From Xanthomonas campestris pv. badrii (lineage in GTDB: Bacteria; Pseudomonadota; Gammaproteobacteria; Xanthomonadales; Xanthomonadaceae), in the NCBI RefSeq assembly GCF_012848175.1, contig NZ_CP051651.1, positions 682,001 to 746,000 on the forward strand: a DNA stretch of 64,000 nt. The letters are read 5' to 3'. Shown in pieces: positions 37,372-46,740 of this stretch. The notes beneath the pieces are model-generated. The model saw only the letters and a list, made by a program, of their open reading frames with translations, was not told the DNA's origin and made no database searches. A program made the translations under genes and the position numbers. Each line of letters opens with the position of its first letter. Within the stretch, counting starts at the first letter, position 1.

Positions 37372-37405
37372 GGCTACGTCGGAGACGACGTGGCCATCTT
37401 TTTTT
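37372..37405 (+). terminator. Rho-independent terminator downstream of msrA
   Basis: GGCTACGTCG and CGACGTGGCC form a 10-bp stem (one G-T pair) with loop GAGA, followed by ATCTTTTTTT. Another 8-bp hairpin (CGCTGCCA/TGGCAGCG, 37268-37295) lies closer to the gene. Confidence 0.85.
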
Positions 37406-37475
37406 GCATGAAAGCCATCTGGCGTGGCCGGGACATCCTGGCCGCGCCGCGGCGCGGCCGATTACACCGGCTGCA

Positions 37476-38045
37476 TCAGACGAATTCGCCGGCAAACATG
37501 CCACGCAGCTGTGCGAGCGTATCGGTGCGTTCGGGGTGCAGCAGACGCATGCAGGCCAGTGCAAACCCCACCGGGCTGGTGCCGGGTGCGGTGATCACGC
37601 CGTCGGCGGTCACGACTTTTTCGTGCCGAAACTGGTGGGCGCCCGCATATGGCACCACGTTTTCCTGCAGAAAGGCCAGCGAGTTGCTGGTGTGGGCGCG
37701 TTCGTCGAGCAGGCCGGCGTAGGCCAATGCGATGGTGGCGCCACAGATCGCTGCGACCGGGCGCTGCTGCTGTACGCGTTCAACCAGCAAGCCGCTCAGG
37801 CCCGGGATCTCGCCGGCCTGCCAACGCTCGCTGCCGGGCAGGATCCACAGGTCCGCTTCCAGTGGCGCAAGATCCGAGAGTGCGAATTCCGGCGTGATGC
37901 GCAGCCCGCCGATGGACTGCACCGGCTGCCCGTCGATGCTGGCAATGGCCACCTGGTCGCCGAACCACTCGCGCGCTGCCGGCAGCACCACGCCGATTTC
38001 CCAGTCGGCCACGCCGTCGACCATCACCACTGCAATGTTTGCCAT
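37476..38045 (-). CDS. DJ-1/PfpI (GATase1-like) family protein
   Basis: A 189-residue single-domain protein. The nucleophilic elbow cysteine Cys101 is in VAAICGATIALA, with Glu16 in WEIGVV and the following region LPGSERWQAG typical of the family. Members act as glyoxalases, deglycases, proteases or redox sensors; which one applies here is unclear. It converges on the msrA transcript and its neighbours are oxidative-stress genes. Confidence 0.87.
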   Translation of the reverse strand: MANIAVVMVDGVADWEIGVVLPAAREWFGDQVAIASIDGQPVQSIGGLRITPEFALSDLAPLEADLWILPGSERWQAGEIPGLSGLLVERVQQQRPVAAICGATIALAYAGLLDERAHTSNSLAFLQENVVPYAGAHQFRHEKVVTADGVITAPGTSPVGFALACMRLLHPERTDTLAQLRGMFAGEFV

Positions 38046-38417
38046 TGTCCGCTACGCCAGTTGAGGTCTTCGGATTCTAGGCACTGCGTGCGTGGTGATT
38101 GTGATCAAGGTGTGGAGACCGACAGGTGGAGCGGCGGGCATTGCGGGCTGGTCGCTTGGCAGCTCGAACCCAGCGTCTGCGAGGGACGTGGGGCAGCAGC
38201 GGATGGCAACGAGGTGCTGGCACAGCGCCGATCAGCTCCGTCGCGTTAGCTGCTTTCCTCAAGCGGCAGCCACATGCGAGCGTTGCATCGGATGCGCGGG
38301 TCACCGTGTCCGGCCAGGCTCGAACACCGCAGCGCGATCTCCGCGGCATCGCCGAAAACGACAACGCCCGCAGCATCGGCTGCGGGCGTTGATGGCCGTA
38401 CGTGTTCACTCAGACGA
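38046..38417. other. Intergenic region upstream of the DJ-1 gene, with tal terminator
   Basis: A 372-nt gap between the DJ-1/PfpI gene and the end of tal. I see no supported gene. It must hold the DJ-1 promoter at its left side and contains the strong tal terminator at 38362-38391. Confidence 0.6.
38362..38391 (-). terminator. Terminator of tal
   Basis: A perfect 13-bp stem (CAACGCCCGCAGC / GCTGCGGGCGTTG, loop ATCG). On the minus strand it is followed by TCGTTTTC, just past the tal stop codon. Confidence 0.85.
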
Positions 38418-39386
38418 TCAGCCGGCGAGTTTGTCGGCAATGGTCTTGCGCAGGGCCTGCAGGTCCTTGGCGAAGGTCTCGATGCCGCCGGCCAGCTTTT
38501 CGGTGGCCATCGCATCGGCGGCCAGGTCGGTGGCGAAGCTGTCGGCGTCGATCGGGGTGATCTGCGCGTTGTCGGCCTTGGCCGGCGACAGCTTGCGCGG
38601 CAACTGCCCGTGTTCGGCGTCGAGCTTTTCCAGCAGGTCCGGCGAGATGGTCAGGCGGTCGCAGCCGGCCAACGCTTCGATCTGCGCGGTGGAGCGGAAC
38701 GAGGCCCCCATCACCACGGTGGACGACCCGCGGCGCTTGAATGCGTCGTACACGGTGCGCACGAACACCACGCCCGGGTCTTCGTCGATGCTGGCCGGGG
38801 TCTGGCCCTGGGCGACGTAGTAATCCAGGATGCGGCCCACGAACGGGGAGATCAGGAACACGCCCGCCTCGGCACAGGCCAGCGCCTGCGAGTGATTGAA
38901 GATCAGCGTCAGGTTGCAGTCGATGCCCTCACGCTGCAGCTGGCGTGCGGCTTCGATGCCTTCCCAGGTGGCGGCGATCTTGATCAGGATCTTGTCCTTG
39001 GGCACGCCACGCTCGGCGTACATCGCGATGAACTTGCGCGCCTTGGCGATGGTGGCCTGGGTATCGTGGGCCAGGTCGGCATCGACCTCGGTGGACACGC
39101 GCCCCGGCACCAGTTCAGCCAGTTTGACGCCCACGCCGATGGTCAGACGGTCGGCAACCTCGTGGATGGTGGCGGTGCGATCGTCGCCGCCATGCTCGCG
39201 GCCCCAGGCCAGCTCGCGCTCGATCAGGTCGGCATAGACCGGCAGGTCCAGCGCCTTTTTGACCAGGGTGGGATTGGTGGTGCAGTCGACCGGCTTCAGG
39301 CGCTTGATGGCGTCGTAATCGCCGGTATCGGCGACCACCACGGACAGGTCGCGCAGTTGGGCAAGCTTGGAGGGGGATGCAGTCAT
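38418..39386 (-). CDS. tal: Transaldolase
   Basis: A 322-residue type-1 transaldolase (TalB-like) of the pentose-phosphate pathway, transferring a dihydroxyacetone unit between sugar phosphates. Signature motifs are [14 protein letters not shown], the Schiff-base lysine in [13 protein letters not shown] (about residue 135), [18 protein letters not shown] and SPFVGRILD. Length matches E. coli TalB. It supplies carbon for NADPH regeneration and lies among peroxide-defence genes, 51 nt downstream of rnk on the same strand. Confidence 0.95.
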   Translation of the reverse strand: MTASPSKLAQLRDLSVVVADTGDYDAIKRLKPVDCTTNPTLVKKALDLPVYADLIERELAWGREHGGDDRTATIHEVADRLTIGVGVKLAELVPGRVSTEVDADLAHDTQATIAKARKFIAMYAERGVPKDKILIKIAATWEGIEAARQLQREGIDCNLTLIFNHSQALACAEAGVFLISPFVGRILDYYVAQGQTPASIDEDPGVVFVRTVYDAFKRRGSSTVVMGASFRSTAQIEALAGCDRLTISPDLLEKLDAEHGQLPRKLSPAKADNAQITPIDADSFATDLAADAMATEKLAGGIETFAKDLQALRKTIADKLAG

Positions 39387-39437
39387 GCGGGTTCTCTCGA
39401 ATCGTGGAACGGGTCGGGGATGGCGCAGCGCGCTACG

Positions 39438-39878
39438 TTAGCGCGCCGCGCGCTGGAAGTCGCCCGCGGCGGCGGGTTGATCGTGCACGGCCTGCACGCG
39501 CAGGCGCAGGTTGCGCCCGTCCGGCGTGCGCCAGTCGATGCTCTGGCCGACCGACAGGCCGAGCAGCGCGCTGCCGACCGGCGCCAGCACCGAGATGCGG
39601 CCCTGCTGGACATCGGCCTCCTGCGGGTACACGAGGGTGAGCGTATGCCGCTCGCCGTGCAGCTCGTCTTCGCAATCGATGCGCGAGTGCATGGTGACGA
39701 CATCGCCGGGAATCTGGTCGGGCGGCAGCACGCGTGCGCGGCCCAGTTCGTCGCTCAGCGCAGTGGCGGCAGGATGCTTGTTGAACGCGGGGGAATCGAG
39801 CAAGGCCTCGAGCCGGGCAAGGTCGTGGCTGGAGACGAGGATGGATGGCGGCAAGCCGCTGTGATGCTGCAAAGTCAT
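39438..39878 (-). CDS. rnk: Rnk-type regulator of nucleoside diphosphate kinase (GreA/B C-terminal domain)
   Basis: A 146-residue protein with an N-terminal helical pair and a GreA/GreB-type C-terminal domain (SRIDCEDELHGERHTLTLVYPQEAD, RISVLAPVGSALLGLSVGQSIDW). Rnk proteins bind RNA polymerase near the secondary channel and influence nucleoside diphosphate kinase levels. ATG 39878 follows AGGAGAG and is preferred over an open frame that extends 55 codons upstream without family features. Confidence 0.88.
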   Translation of the reverse strand: MTLQHHSGLPPSILVSSHDLARLEALLDSPAFNKHPAATALSDELGRARVLPPDQIPGDVVTMHSRIDCEDELHGERHTLTLVYPQEADVQQGRISVLAPVGSALLGLSVGQSIDWRTPDGRNLRLRVQAVHDQPAAAGDFQRAAR

Positions 39879-40291
39879 GGCACTCTCCTGAAGAACACGG
39901 CCCGCCGGAATGGCAGGCAGCGTCGGAAAGATGAGGGCGCCCTGGATCGATCGCAATGCAACGCCTGAAGACTGCAGGCCGTCGATACCGCAAGCAGACG
40001 GCGCTCGCTGCTGAGCCCGCTGCCTGATCGGTACCTTGCACAATCAGACAATCAGAGCCGGCTGGCAAGCGCAGAAGCGTTACACGAACGACAGAATGCA
40101 AGCGTAACTCGGTGCGCCGAGCCACGGACGCGTGATTGCAATGCATTGCGTCCCGACACGCGATTTGCCTGCAACACCCAAACAAAAAAAGCGACGCTTA
40201 CGTGCCGCTTCTTCAATCCCCGACAACCCCGCGCAAACCAGCCCCAGCCGTGTTGCGCTTTCCCGAATCCCGAATCCCGAATCCCGAATCC
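39879..40291. other. Intergenic region between rnk and oxyR
   Basis: A 413-nt gap. It contains the probable oxyR terminator (40184-40210) and the heptamer repeat at its right end. No gene is supported; in particular I could not recognise an orfX like that reported after oxyR in X. campestris. Confidence 0.55.
40184..40210 (-). terminator. Probable terminator downstream of oxyR
   Basis: AAGCG and CGCTT pair across a 12-nt loop. On the minus strand the stem is followed by a run of seven T residues (A-run 40184-40190 on the plus strand). Confidence 0.6.
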
Positions 40292-40292
40292 C
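40265..40292. repeat. Heptanucleotide repeat GAATCCC x4 at the oxyR stop codon
   Basis: Four perfect units whose last base is the first plus-strand base of the oxyR stop codon (40292-40294). The same unit is found three times after rlmM. Confidence 0.9.
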
Positions 40293-41233
40293 TAAGCGGC
40301 CACCGCCTTCGGCCCGGTCGCAGGCTGTTCCAACGCAAACAGGTCCGACGGCAGTTCCTTGAACAACTGCGCCAGCTGCTCCAGGAACGCGGTCATCGCC
40401 GAGCTGCGACGCCAGGCCATCGCAATGCGGCGGCTGGGCTGCTTGTCTTCGCGGAAGCGGATCAGGCGGATGTTTTCCGACCGCGCAACCGGCGGCTTGA
40501 CCGCCAGCAGCGGCAGCAGGGTCACGCCGACATTGGCGGCCACCATCTGGCGCAGGGTTTCCAGGCTGGTGGCCTGGAATTCGGATTTCTCCAATGCACC
40601 GGCCAGATGGCAGACATCCAGCGCCTGTTCGCGCAGGCAGTGGCCGTCTTCCAGCAACAACAGGCGCTGTTCGGACAGATCGTCCAGCGTCATGCTGTCG
40701 TGGCGCGCCAGCGGATGGCCTTCCGGTACCGCCAGTACGAAGGGTTCTTCGAACAGGAATTCGGCATGCAGCTGATCGTCCTGCAACGGTAGCGCCAGCA
40801 GCGCGGCGTCCAGGCGGCCTTCGCGCAACTGGTGCATCAGCTGGTCGCTCTTTTCTTCGATCAGCAACAGCTCCAGGCGCGGAAACCGCTCGCGGATGCG
40901 CGGCACCACATGCGGCAACAGATAGGGGGCCAGGGTGGGGAAGATGCCCAGCCGCACGGTGCCCGCTTCCGGGTCCTGGCTGCGGCGCGCGGCTTCCTTC
41001 ATCTGCTCCACTTCGGCCACGATGCCGCGTGCGCGCATGGCGGCCTCGCGGCCGGCCGGGGTCAGCATCACCTTGCGCGGTGCGCGTTCCACCAGCGGCA
41101 CCCCCAGCTCGTCTTCGAGTTTCTTGATCTGGGTGGACAGCGTGGGCTGACTGACAAAACACGCCGTCGCGGCGCGGCCGAAATGCTTGTGGTCGGCCAG
41201 GGCTACCAGATATTTCAGGTCACGCAGATTCAT
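40292..41233 (-). CDS. oxyR: Hydrogen peroxide sensor and regulator OxyR
   Basis: A 313-residue LysR-type regulator. The HTH is MNLRDLKYLVALADHKHFGRAA with SQPTLSTQIKKLE. The redox cysteines are at positions 199 (EDGHCLRE) and 208 (LDVCHL), the same numbers as in E. coli OxyR, so peroxide oxidation to a disulfide is expected. It follows ahpF by 90 nt on the same strand, consistent with the ahpF-oxyR transcript described in X. campestris, and should activate ahpC from the site at 43747-43783. Confidence 0.96.
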   Translation of the reverse strand: MNLRDLKYLVALADHKHFGRAATACFVSQPTLSTQIKKLEDELGVPLVERAPRKVMLTPAGREAAMRARGIVAEVEQMKEAARRSQDPEAGTVRLGIFPTLAPYLLPHVVPRIRERFPRLELLLIEEKSDQLMHQLREGRLDAALLALPLQDDQLHAEFLFEEPFVLAVPEGHPLARHDSMTLDDLSEQRLLLLEDGHCLREQALDVCHLAGALEKSEFQATSLETLRQMVAANVGVTLLPLLAVKPPVARSENIRLIRFREDKQPSRRIAMAWRRSSAMTAFLEQLAQLFKELPSDLFALEQPATGPKAVAA

Positions 41234-41323
41234 GTGCAGCAGCCCTCGAGGCGGTGACGGGTAACGACTGACGCGTGATGCAGCTTAGCGCCCGGCATGG
41301 CCGGGCGATGGCTGTCGTTGCGC

Positions 41324-42916
41324 TTATGCGGCTTGCGCAACGCTTTCGGTGCTCACCGGTGCACTGGTGCGTATCAGGTAATCGAAGGCGCTCAATGCCG
41401 CCTTGGAGCCTTCGCCCATCGCGATCACGATCTGCTTGTACGGCACGGTGGTGGCATCGCCGGCGGCGAACACACCCGGCACATTGGTCTGGCCACGGTC
41501 GTCGACGATGATCTCGCCACGCGGCGACAACTCCACCGTCCCGCGCAGGAATTCGGTGTTGGGCAGCAGGCCGATCTGCACGAACACGCCTTCCAGCTCG
41601 ATGTGCTGGATATCGCCGCCGGTACGGTCCTTGTAGACCAGGCCGGTGACTTTTTGCCCGTCGCCCAGCACTTCGGTGGTCTGCGCGCTGGTGATGACGC
41701 GCACGTTGTGCAGGCTGCGCAGCTTGCGCTGCAGCACTTCATCGGCGCGCAGCTTGTCGTCGAATTCCACCAGTGTGACATGCGCCACGATGCCGGCCAG
41801 GTCGATCGCCGCTTCCACGCCCGAATTGCCGCCGCCGATCACCGCCACGCGCTTGCCCTTGAACAGGGGACCGTCGCAGTGCGGGCAATAGGCCACGCCC
41901 TTGTTCTTGTATTGGTCTTCGCCCGGCACGTTCATCTGCCTCCAGCGCGCACCGGTGGACAGGACCACCGTCTTGCTCTTGAGCGAGGCGCCATTGGCCA
42001 GCTTGATCTCGATCAGGCCATCGGCACCGGCCGGTACCAATTGCTCGGCGCGCTGCAGGTTCATGATGTCCACCTCGTACTGACGCACGTGCTGTTCGAG
42101 CGCGGCGGCCATCTTCGGGCCTTCGGTTTCCGGCACGGAGATGAAGTTTTCGATCGACATGGTATCCAGTACCTGGCCACCGAAACGCTCGGCAGCCACG
42201 CCGGTGCGGATGCCCTTGCGCGCGGCATACACCGCTGCTGCCGAACCGGCCGGGCCACCGCCGACCACCAGCACGTCGAAGGCCTCCTTGGCGGCGATCC
42301 TGGCGGCATCGCGCTTGGCGGCATTGGTGTCGAGCTTGGCGACGATCTGCTCCAGCGTCATGCGGCCCTGGTCGAACAGCTCGCCATTCAGGTACACGGT
42401 GGGCACCGACATGATCTGGCGGGTTTCCACTTCGTCCTGGAACCACGCGCCATCGATGGCAACGTGCTTGATGCGCGGGTTGAGCACGGCCGCCAGGTTC
42501 AGCGCCTGCACCACGTCCGGGCAGTTCTGGCAGGACAGCGAGAAATAGGTTTCAAATTGGTAGTCGCCATCCAGGTGCTGCACCTGCTCGATCAACTCGG
42601 CAGTGGCCTTGGACGGGTGGCCGCCCACCTGCAACAGCGCCAGCACCAGCGAGGTGAACTCGTGGCCCATCGGCAAGCCGGCAAAGCGCAGCGAAATGTC
42701 CTGGCCCGGGGTGGTCAGCGCGAACGAGGGCTTGCGCTGGTTGTCGTCGCGATGCGCATCCAGGCTGATCTTGTCCGACAGCAGCACCAGGTCTTCCAGC
42801 AGGTCGAGCATTTCGCGCGAGCCGGGGCTGTCGTCGATCGAGGCGTGGATCTGGATCGGGCGCGTCACCCGTTCCAGGTAGGCGGTCAGCTGGGTCTTGA
42901 GATTGGCATCCAACAT
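41324..42916 (-). CDS. ahpF: Alkyl hydroperoxide reductase subunit F (NADH-dependent reductase)
   Basis: A 530-residue flavoprotein that passes electrons from NADH to AhpC. The N-terminal thioredoxin-like tandem carries Cys129-Cys132 ([10 protein letters not shown]); then the FAD motif [16 protein letters not shown] (about residue 215), the NAD motif [12 protein letters not shown], the central redox pair in [10 protein letters not shown] and the C-terminal [10 protein letters not shown]. Length and motifs match E. coli AhpF. Downstream of ahpC by 189 nt, with a hairpin between them. Confidence 0.96.
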   Translation of the reverse strand: MLDANLKTQLTAYLERVTRPIQIHASIDDSPGSREMLDLLEDLVLLSDKISLDAHRDDNQRKPSFALTTPGQDISLRFAGLPMGHEFTSLVLALLQVGGHPSKATAELIEQVQHLDGDYQFETYFSLSCQNCPDVVQALNLAAVLNPRIKHVAIDGAWFQDEVETRQIMSVPTVYLNGELFDQGRMTLEQIVAKLDTNAAKRDAARIAAKEAFDVLVVGGGPAGSAAAVYAARKGIRTGVAAERFGGQVLDTMSIENFISVPETEGPKMAAALEQHVRQYEVDIMNLQRAEQLVPAGADGLIEIKLANGASLKSKTVVLSTGARWRQMNVPGEDQYKNKGVAYCPHCDGPLFKGKRVAVIGGGNSGVEAAIDLAGIVAHVTLVEFDDKLRADEVLQRKLRSLHNVRVITSAQTTEVLGDGQKVTGLVYKDRTGGDIQHIELEGVFVQIGLLPNTEFLRGTVELSPRGEIIVDDRGQTNVPGVFAAGDATTVPYKQIVIAMGEGSKAALSAFDYLIRTSAPVSTESVAQAA

Positions 42917-43071
42917 GGAAAACTCCTGGGAATGGGCAAGGGGAGGGCGTGACGCCGCTGCGCATGCGCAGGTCGCCTGGGGAGGAAGGGATGAACCGCA
43001 GCCGGCGCGAGGGCGGGAAGCGTGCTGGCGATGGCGGGCGGGCAGCCCGGCACCGGCTCCGGTTCACCCCC

Positions 43072-43089
43072 GGCCCGGAAGACCGGGCC
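43072..43089. terminator. Hairpin between ahpC and ahpF
   Basis: A perfect 7-bp stem (GGCCCGG/CCGGGCC, loop AAGA) 16 nt after the ahpC stop. No T-run follows on the minus strand, so it may partly end the transcript or stabilise ahpC mRNA, letting AhpC outnumber AhpF. Confidence 0.55.
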
Positions 43090-43105
43090 AGGGATGCGTG
43101 GCGGC

Positions 43106-43669
43106 TTAGATCTTGCCGACCAGGTCCAGCGACGGAGCCAGGGTCTTGGCGCCTTCCTTCCACTTGGCCGGGCAGACCTGGCCAGGATTGTTGGCCACGA
43201 ACTGCGCTGCGGTCAGCTTGCGCAGCGTCTCGGTGACGTCGCGGGCAATGGAGTTGTCGTGGATTTCCAGGGTCTTGATCACGCCTTCCGGATTGATGAT
43301 GAAGGTGCCGCGCAGGGCCAGGCCTTCTTCTTCAATGTGCACGCCGAACGCGCGGGTCAGCGTGTGGGTCGGGTCGCCGATCAGCGGGAACCGCGCCTTG
43401 CCCACGGCCGGGGAGGTTTCGTGCCACACCTTGTGCGAGAAATGCGTGTCGGTGGTGACGATGTAGACCTCGGCGCCAGCCTTCTGGAACGCGGCATAGT
43501 TGTCTGCGGCGTCTTCCACTTCGGTCGGGCAGTTGAAGGTGAATGCGGCCGGCATGAAGATCAGCACCGACCACTTGCCCTTCAGGCTGGCCTCGGTGAC
43601 TTCGATGAAGTTGCCATTGTGGAACGCATTCGCCTTGAACGGCTGGACCTGGGTGTTGATGAGAGACAT
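43106..43669 (-). CDS. ahpC: Alkyl hydroperoxide reductase subunit C (peroxiredoxin)
   Basis: A 187-residue typical two-cysteine peroxiredoxin that reduces hydrogen peroxide and organic hydroperoxides. The peroxidatic Cys47 is in FTFNCPTE and the resolving cysteine is in GQVCPAKW near the C-terminus. A strong GAGGAAA precedes the ATG. It is the first gene of the ahpC-ahpF-oxyR group and has an OxyR-type site about 80 bp upstream. Confidence 0.97.
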   Translation of the reverse strand: MSLINTQVQPFKANAFHNGNFIEVTEASLKGKWSVLIFMPAAFTFNCPTEVEDAADNYAAFQKAGAEVYIVTTDTHFSHKVWHETSPAVGKARFPLIGDPTHTLTRAFGVHIEEEGLALRGTFIINPEGVIKTLEIHDNSIARDVTETLRKLTAAQFVANNPGQVCPAKWKEGAKTLAPSLDLVGKI

Positions 43670-43746
43670 TGAGTTTCCTCGTGCGATGAAAGGGGGGCGG
43701 GGGATGGAACAGGCGCCATGGTAGGCAGGATCGATAGATTCCTCAA

Positions 43747-43783
43747 ATCGATTGATGGAATTGCATAGATAGTCTTAGGCTAT
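43747..43783. promoter_or_regulatory. Candidate OxyR binding site upstream of ahpC
   Basis: ATAG-N7-CTAT is perfect at 43769-43783 and is preceded at the right spacing by weaker quarter-sites ATCG (43747) and GAAT (43758), giving the four-part 7-nt-spaced OxyR pattern. It lies 78-114 bp before the ahpC start and also faces the divergent prmC gene. Confidence 0.75.
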
Positions 43784-43862
43784 CGATTCCGCAGACGGCA
43801 TCTGCCAATACGGCAAGCGGTTCCAGCCCCGATAATGGTCGGCCGACGTTGCGCACAAGTGA

Positions 43863-44723
43863 ATGATCCGTATGAGCGATGAGCCCGCCGCCTCCGCCGA
43901 GCACCTGTTGCGGCAGGCATGCCAGCGGATCGACCGTCGCGATGCCGAGCCGCTGCTGCTGCATGCGCTGGGCCGCGATCGCGCCTGGCTGTTCGCGCAT
44001 GGCCGCGATCCGGTGACCACGACGGTGGCCGCGGCGTTCCAGGCCCTGGTGCAGCGGCGGGTGGACGGCGAGCCGGTGGCCTACCTGACCGGTTCGCGTG
44101 GCTTCTGGACACTGGATCTGGAAGTCTCGACAGCGACACTGATCCCACGCGCCGACACCGAAGCCTTGGTCGAGCTGGCGCTGCAGCGGCTGGACCATGC
44201 CGCTGGCTGCCGGGTGGCCGATCTGGGGACCGGCAGTGGCGCGATCGCCCTGGCCATCGCCAGCGAGCGCCCGAAGGCGCAGCTGATCGCCACCGATGCC
44301 AGTGCGGCCGCGCTCGCCATCGCACGGCGCAACGCCGATCGTCATCGCCTAGCGAACGTGCAGTTCCGCCATGGCAGCTGGTTCGTTCCACTGGCAGGCG
44401 AGCGTTTCGACCTGATCGCCAGCAACCCGCCGTATATCGCTGCAGGCGACCCGCACCTGGCGCAGGGCGATCTGCGCCACGAGCCGGCCAGCGCACTGGC
44501 TTCCGGTAGCGACGGGCTGGCCGACATCCGCCAGATCGTGGCCGATGCACCGGCGCATCTGCGCAGCGGCGGGTGGTTGCTGCTCGAACATGGCTGGGAT
44601 CAGGGCGAGGCGGTGGCTGAGCTACTGCGCGCGCGTGGGTTTGCGCAGGTCGCCACGCAGCAGGACCTCGAGCGGCGCGACCGGGTAAGCCTGGGCTGCT
44701 GGCCGGACGGCAGCGCGGCCTGA
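43863..44723 (+). CDS. prmC: Peptide chain release factor N5-glutamine methyltransferase PrmC
   Basis: A 286-residue methyltransferase that modifies the GGQ glutamine of RF1 and RF2. The N-terminal helical domain ([13 protein letters not shown]) binds the release factor; [16 protein letters not shown] is the SAM motif and SNPPYI the catalytic NPPY motif (about residue 182). An ATG at 43872 is an alternative start. It is divergent from ahpC. Confidence 0.94.
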   Translation: MIRMSDEPAASAEHLLRQACQRIDRRDAEPLLLHALGRDRAWLFAHGRDPVTTTVAAAFQALVQRRVDGEPVAYLTGSRGFWTLDLEVSTATLIPRADTEALVELALQRLDHAAGCRVADLGTGSGAIALAIASERPKAQLIATDASAAALAIARRNADRHRLANVQFRHGSWFVPLAGERFDLIASNPPYIAAGDPHLAQGDLRHEPASALASGSDGLADIRQIVADAPAHLRSGGWLLLEHGWDQGEAVAELLRARGFAQVATQQDLERRDRVSLGCWPDGSAA

Positions 44724-44835
44724 GGCTGACGGCCACCGCTACGCTGGCTCGACGGCTGTCGTCGCGTCGGCAGAAGTCGCAGACGATGCCGCGCGCCCGG
44801 CCGATACAATGCGGGTTTTCGCCCAGGACCGACGC

Positions 44836-45777
44836 ATGCGCACGCTCTATCCCGAGATCGCCCCCTACGAGCAGGGTAGCCTGAAGGTCGACGACCGCCA
44901 CACGCTGTATTTCGAACAGTGCGGCAACCCGCAAGGCAAGCCGGTGGTGATGCTGCACGGCGGCCCGGGCGGCGGTTGCAACGCCAAGATGCGGCGCTTC
45001 CACGACCCGGCCAAGTACCGCATCGTGCTGTTCGACCAGCGCGGCTCGGGCCGTTCCACCCCGCATGCCGATCTCACCGACAACACCACCTGGGACCTGG
45101 TGGCCGACATCGAACGCCTGCGCACGCATCTGGGCATCGAGCGCTGGCAGGTGTTCGGCGGCAGCTGGGGCTCGACGCTGGCGCTGGCCTATGCGCAGAC
45201 CCACCCGCAGCAGGTCACCGAGCTGGTGCTGCGCGGCATCTTCCTGCTGCGCCGCTTCGAGCTGGAATGGTTCTATCAGGAAGGCGCCAGCCGGCTGTTC
45301 CCGGACGCCTGGGAGCACTACATCAACGCGATTCCGCAGGACGAGCGCGGCGACCTGATCGCTGCCTTCCATCGCCGCCTGACCAGCGACGACGAGGCCA
45401 CGCGGCTGGCCGCCGCCAAGGCCTGGAGCGTGTGGGAAGGCGCCACCAGCTTCCTGCATGTGGACGAGGACTTCGTCACCGGGCATGAGGACGCGCACTT
45501 TGCGTTGGCCTTTGCCCGCATCGAGAACCACTACTTCGTCAACCAGGGTTTCTTCGAGGTGGAAGGCCAGTTGCTGCGCGACGCGCACCGCATCGCCGAC
45601 ACCCCCGGCGTGATCGTGCACGGCCGGTACGATGTGGTCTGCCCGCTGCAGAGCGCCTGGGATCTGCACAAGGTCTGGCCGAAGGCGCAGCTGCAGATCA
45701 GCCCGGCCTCGGGGCACTCGGCGTTCGAGCCGGAAAATGTCGATGCATTGGTGCGTGCCACGGACCGGTTCGCCTGA
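44836..45777 (+). CDS. pip: Proline iminopeptidase
   Basis: A 313-residue serine peptidase that removes N-terminal proline; the X. campestris enzyme is structurally known. ATG 44836 gives MRTLYPEIAPYEQGSLKVDD, close to that enzyme's start. Family motifs are HGGPGGGCN (oxyanion region), the nucleophile in VFGGSWGSTLALAY (about residue 110), the helical cap with WEGATSFLHVDEDF, aspartate in HGRYDVVCPL and histidine in PASGHSAFEPEN. It is a cytoplasmic alpha/beta hydrolase. Confidence 0.96.
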   Translation: MRTLYPEIAPYEQGSLKVDDRHTLYFEQCGNPQGKPVVMLHGGPGGGCNAKMRRFHDPAKYRIVLFDQRGSGRSTPHADLTDNTTWDLVADIERLRTHLGIERWQVFGGSWGSTLALAYAQTHPQQVTELVLRGIFLLRRFELEWFYQEGASRLFPDAWEHYINAIPQDERGDLIAAFHRRLTSDDEATRLAAAKAWSVWEGATSFLHVDEDFVTGHEDAHFALAFARIENHYFVNQGFFEVEGQLLRDAHRIADTPGVIVHGRYDVVCPLQSAWDLHKVWPKAQLQISPASGHSAFEPENVDALVRATDRFA

Positions 45778-45845
45778 TTGCAGCGGCGCGCGTTGCGATG
45801 CGCAGGATCGTTCATTGCCTGAGCGGTCCGCGCGTCACCCGATTT

Positions 45846-45904
45846 GTAGGATGGGTCGCTCGCGAAGAACGCGTTTTTCGTAAGAGCCCGGGTGCGCTCC
45901 TACC
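45846..45904. repeat. REP-like palindromic repeat downstream of pip
   Basis: Imperfect inverted arms GTAGGATGGGTCGC and GGTGCGCTCCTACC face each other between pip and a convergent gene. The right arm shares the GGAGCGCACCCGGG core with the element at 32698-32772. Confidence 0.7.
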
Positions 45905-45942
45905 GGGTTATCTGTTGTTCGTCCTCGCATCTCGCAAGACGG

Positions 45943-46740
45943 TTATCGCGGCAGCAACCCATCGGCCAACGGGGGAAGAAGGCGCGCCAATCGCTGCGCC
46001 CACGCCGTTTGCCCGGCGGTATCGGCAATCAGGTCCTGGCGGATCTCCAGTTCCACGTGCGGCAGGCCGCGGCCTTCGCCGTAGACCGGAATGGCGTAGT
46101 CGGTGGCATCGCTGACCGCATACGGCTGGTTGTCGCCAATCACCAGGTCCGGTTCCGCGCGCAAGGCGTCCAGCAGGCGATGCGCCAACCGGGTGTCGCG
46201 GTGGTACAGCACGCCGGCATGCCAGGGGCGCGCCTGGCCGGCCATCAGCGGGGTGAAGCTGTGCATGGACACCAGCAGCGTCGGTTGCCGGCGTGCTGCA
46301 CGTGCGTCCAGCTCGGCGGCGATGCGGCCGTGATACGGCGCGAAGATGGCATCGATGCGCTGTTGGCGCTCGGCCGGGGTCAGCTGCAGATTGCCGGGCA
46401 CCGTGGTGCCGTCGCTGATCTCCGGCATCCGGCTGGCGGCGCCATCGGGTCGGTTGCAGTCGATCACCAGCCGCGAATAGGTCTGGGCGATGGCAACCGC
46501 ATCCAGCGCCTCGGCCAGCAGGCGGGTGACCTGCGCAATGCCGATATCCCAGCCGATATGGCGGTCCAGCTCAACCTGCGGCAGGCCCAGATTGGCCAGC
46601 CGTGCCGGCACGCGCTGGCCGGCATGGTCGGCAATCAACAGCCATGGCGAGGCCGCCTGCGCGTTGTGCACGGTAAACGGCGCCGGATCCCCGGCGCCGA
46701 GCAATGGCTCGATTGCTGCATCAACCACGCGGGGTGCCAT
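45943..46740 (-). CDS. N-formylglutamate amidohydrolase family protein
   Basis: A 265-residue zinc hydrolase of the HutG/FGA family. Residues DHAGQRVPARLANLGL, HIGWDIGIAQV and SRLVIDCNRPD are typical, as is the SMHSFTP region. It may release glutamate from N-formylglutamate in histidine catabolism or act on similar amides; no hut genes are near. The start at 46740 overlaps the end of the Nudix gene by 20 nt, and it closes a four-gene minus-strand operon. Confidence 0.85.
   Translation of the reverse strand: MAPRVVDAAIEPLLGAGDPAPFTVHNAQAASPWLLIADHAGQRVPARLANLGLPQVELDRHIGWDIGIAQVTRLLAEALDAVAIAQTYSRLVIDCNRPDGAASRMPEISDGTTVPGNLQLTPAERQQRIDAIFAPYHGRIAAELDARAARRQPTLLVSMHSFTPLMAGQARPWHAGVLYHRDTRLAHRLLDALRAEPDLVIGDNQPYAVSDATDYAIPVYGEGRGLPHVELEIRQDLIADTAGQTAWAQRLARLLPPLADGLLPR

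Noticed and set aside
39879..40291. orfX expected downstream of oxyR from X. campestris literature
   Set aside because: No frame in this gap has a start, ribosome-binding site and protein-like composition that I can support.
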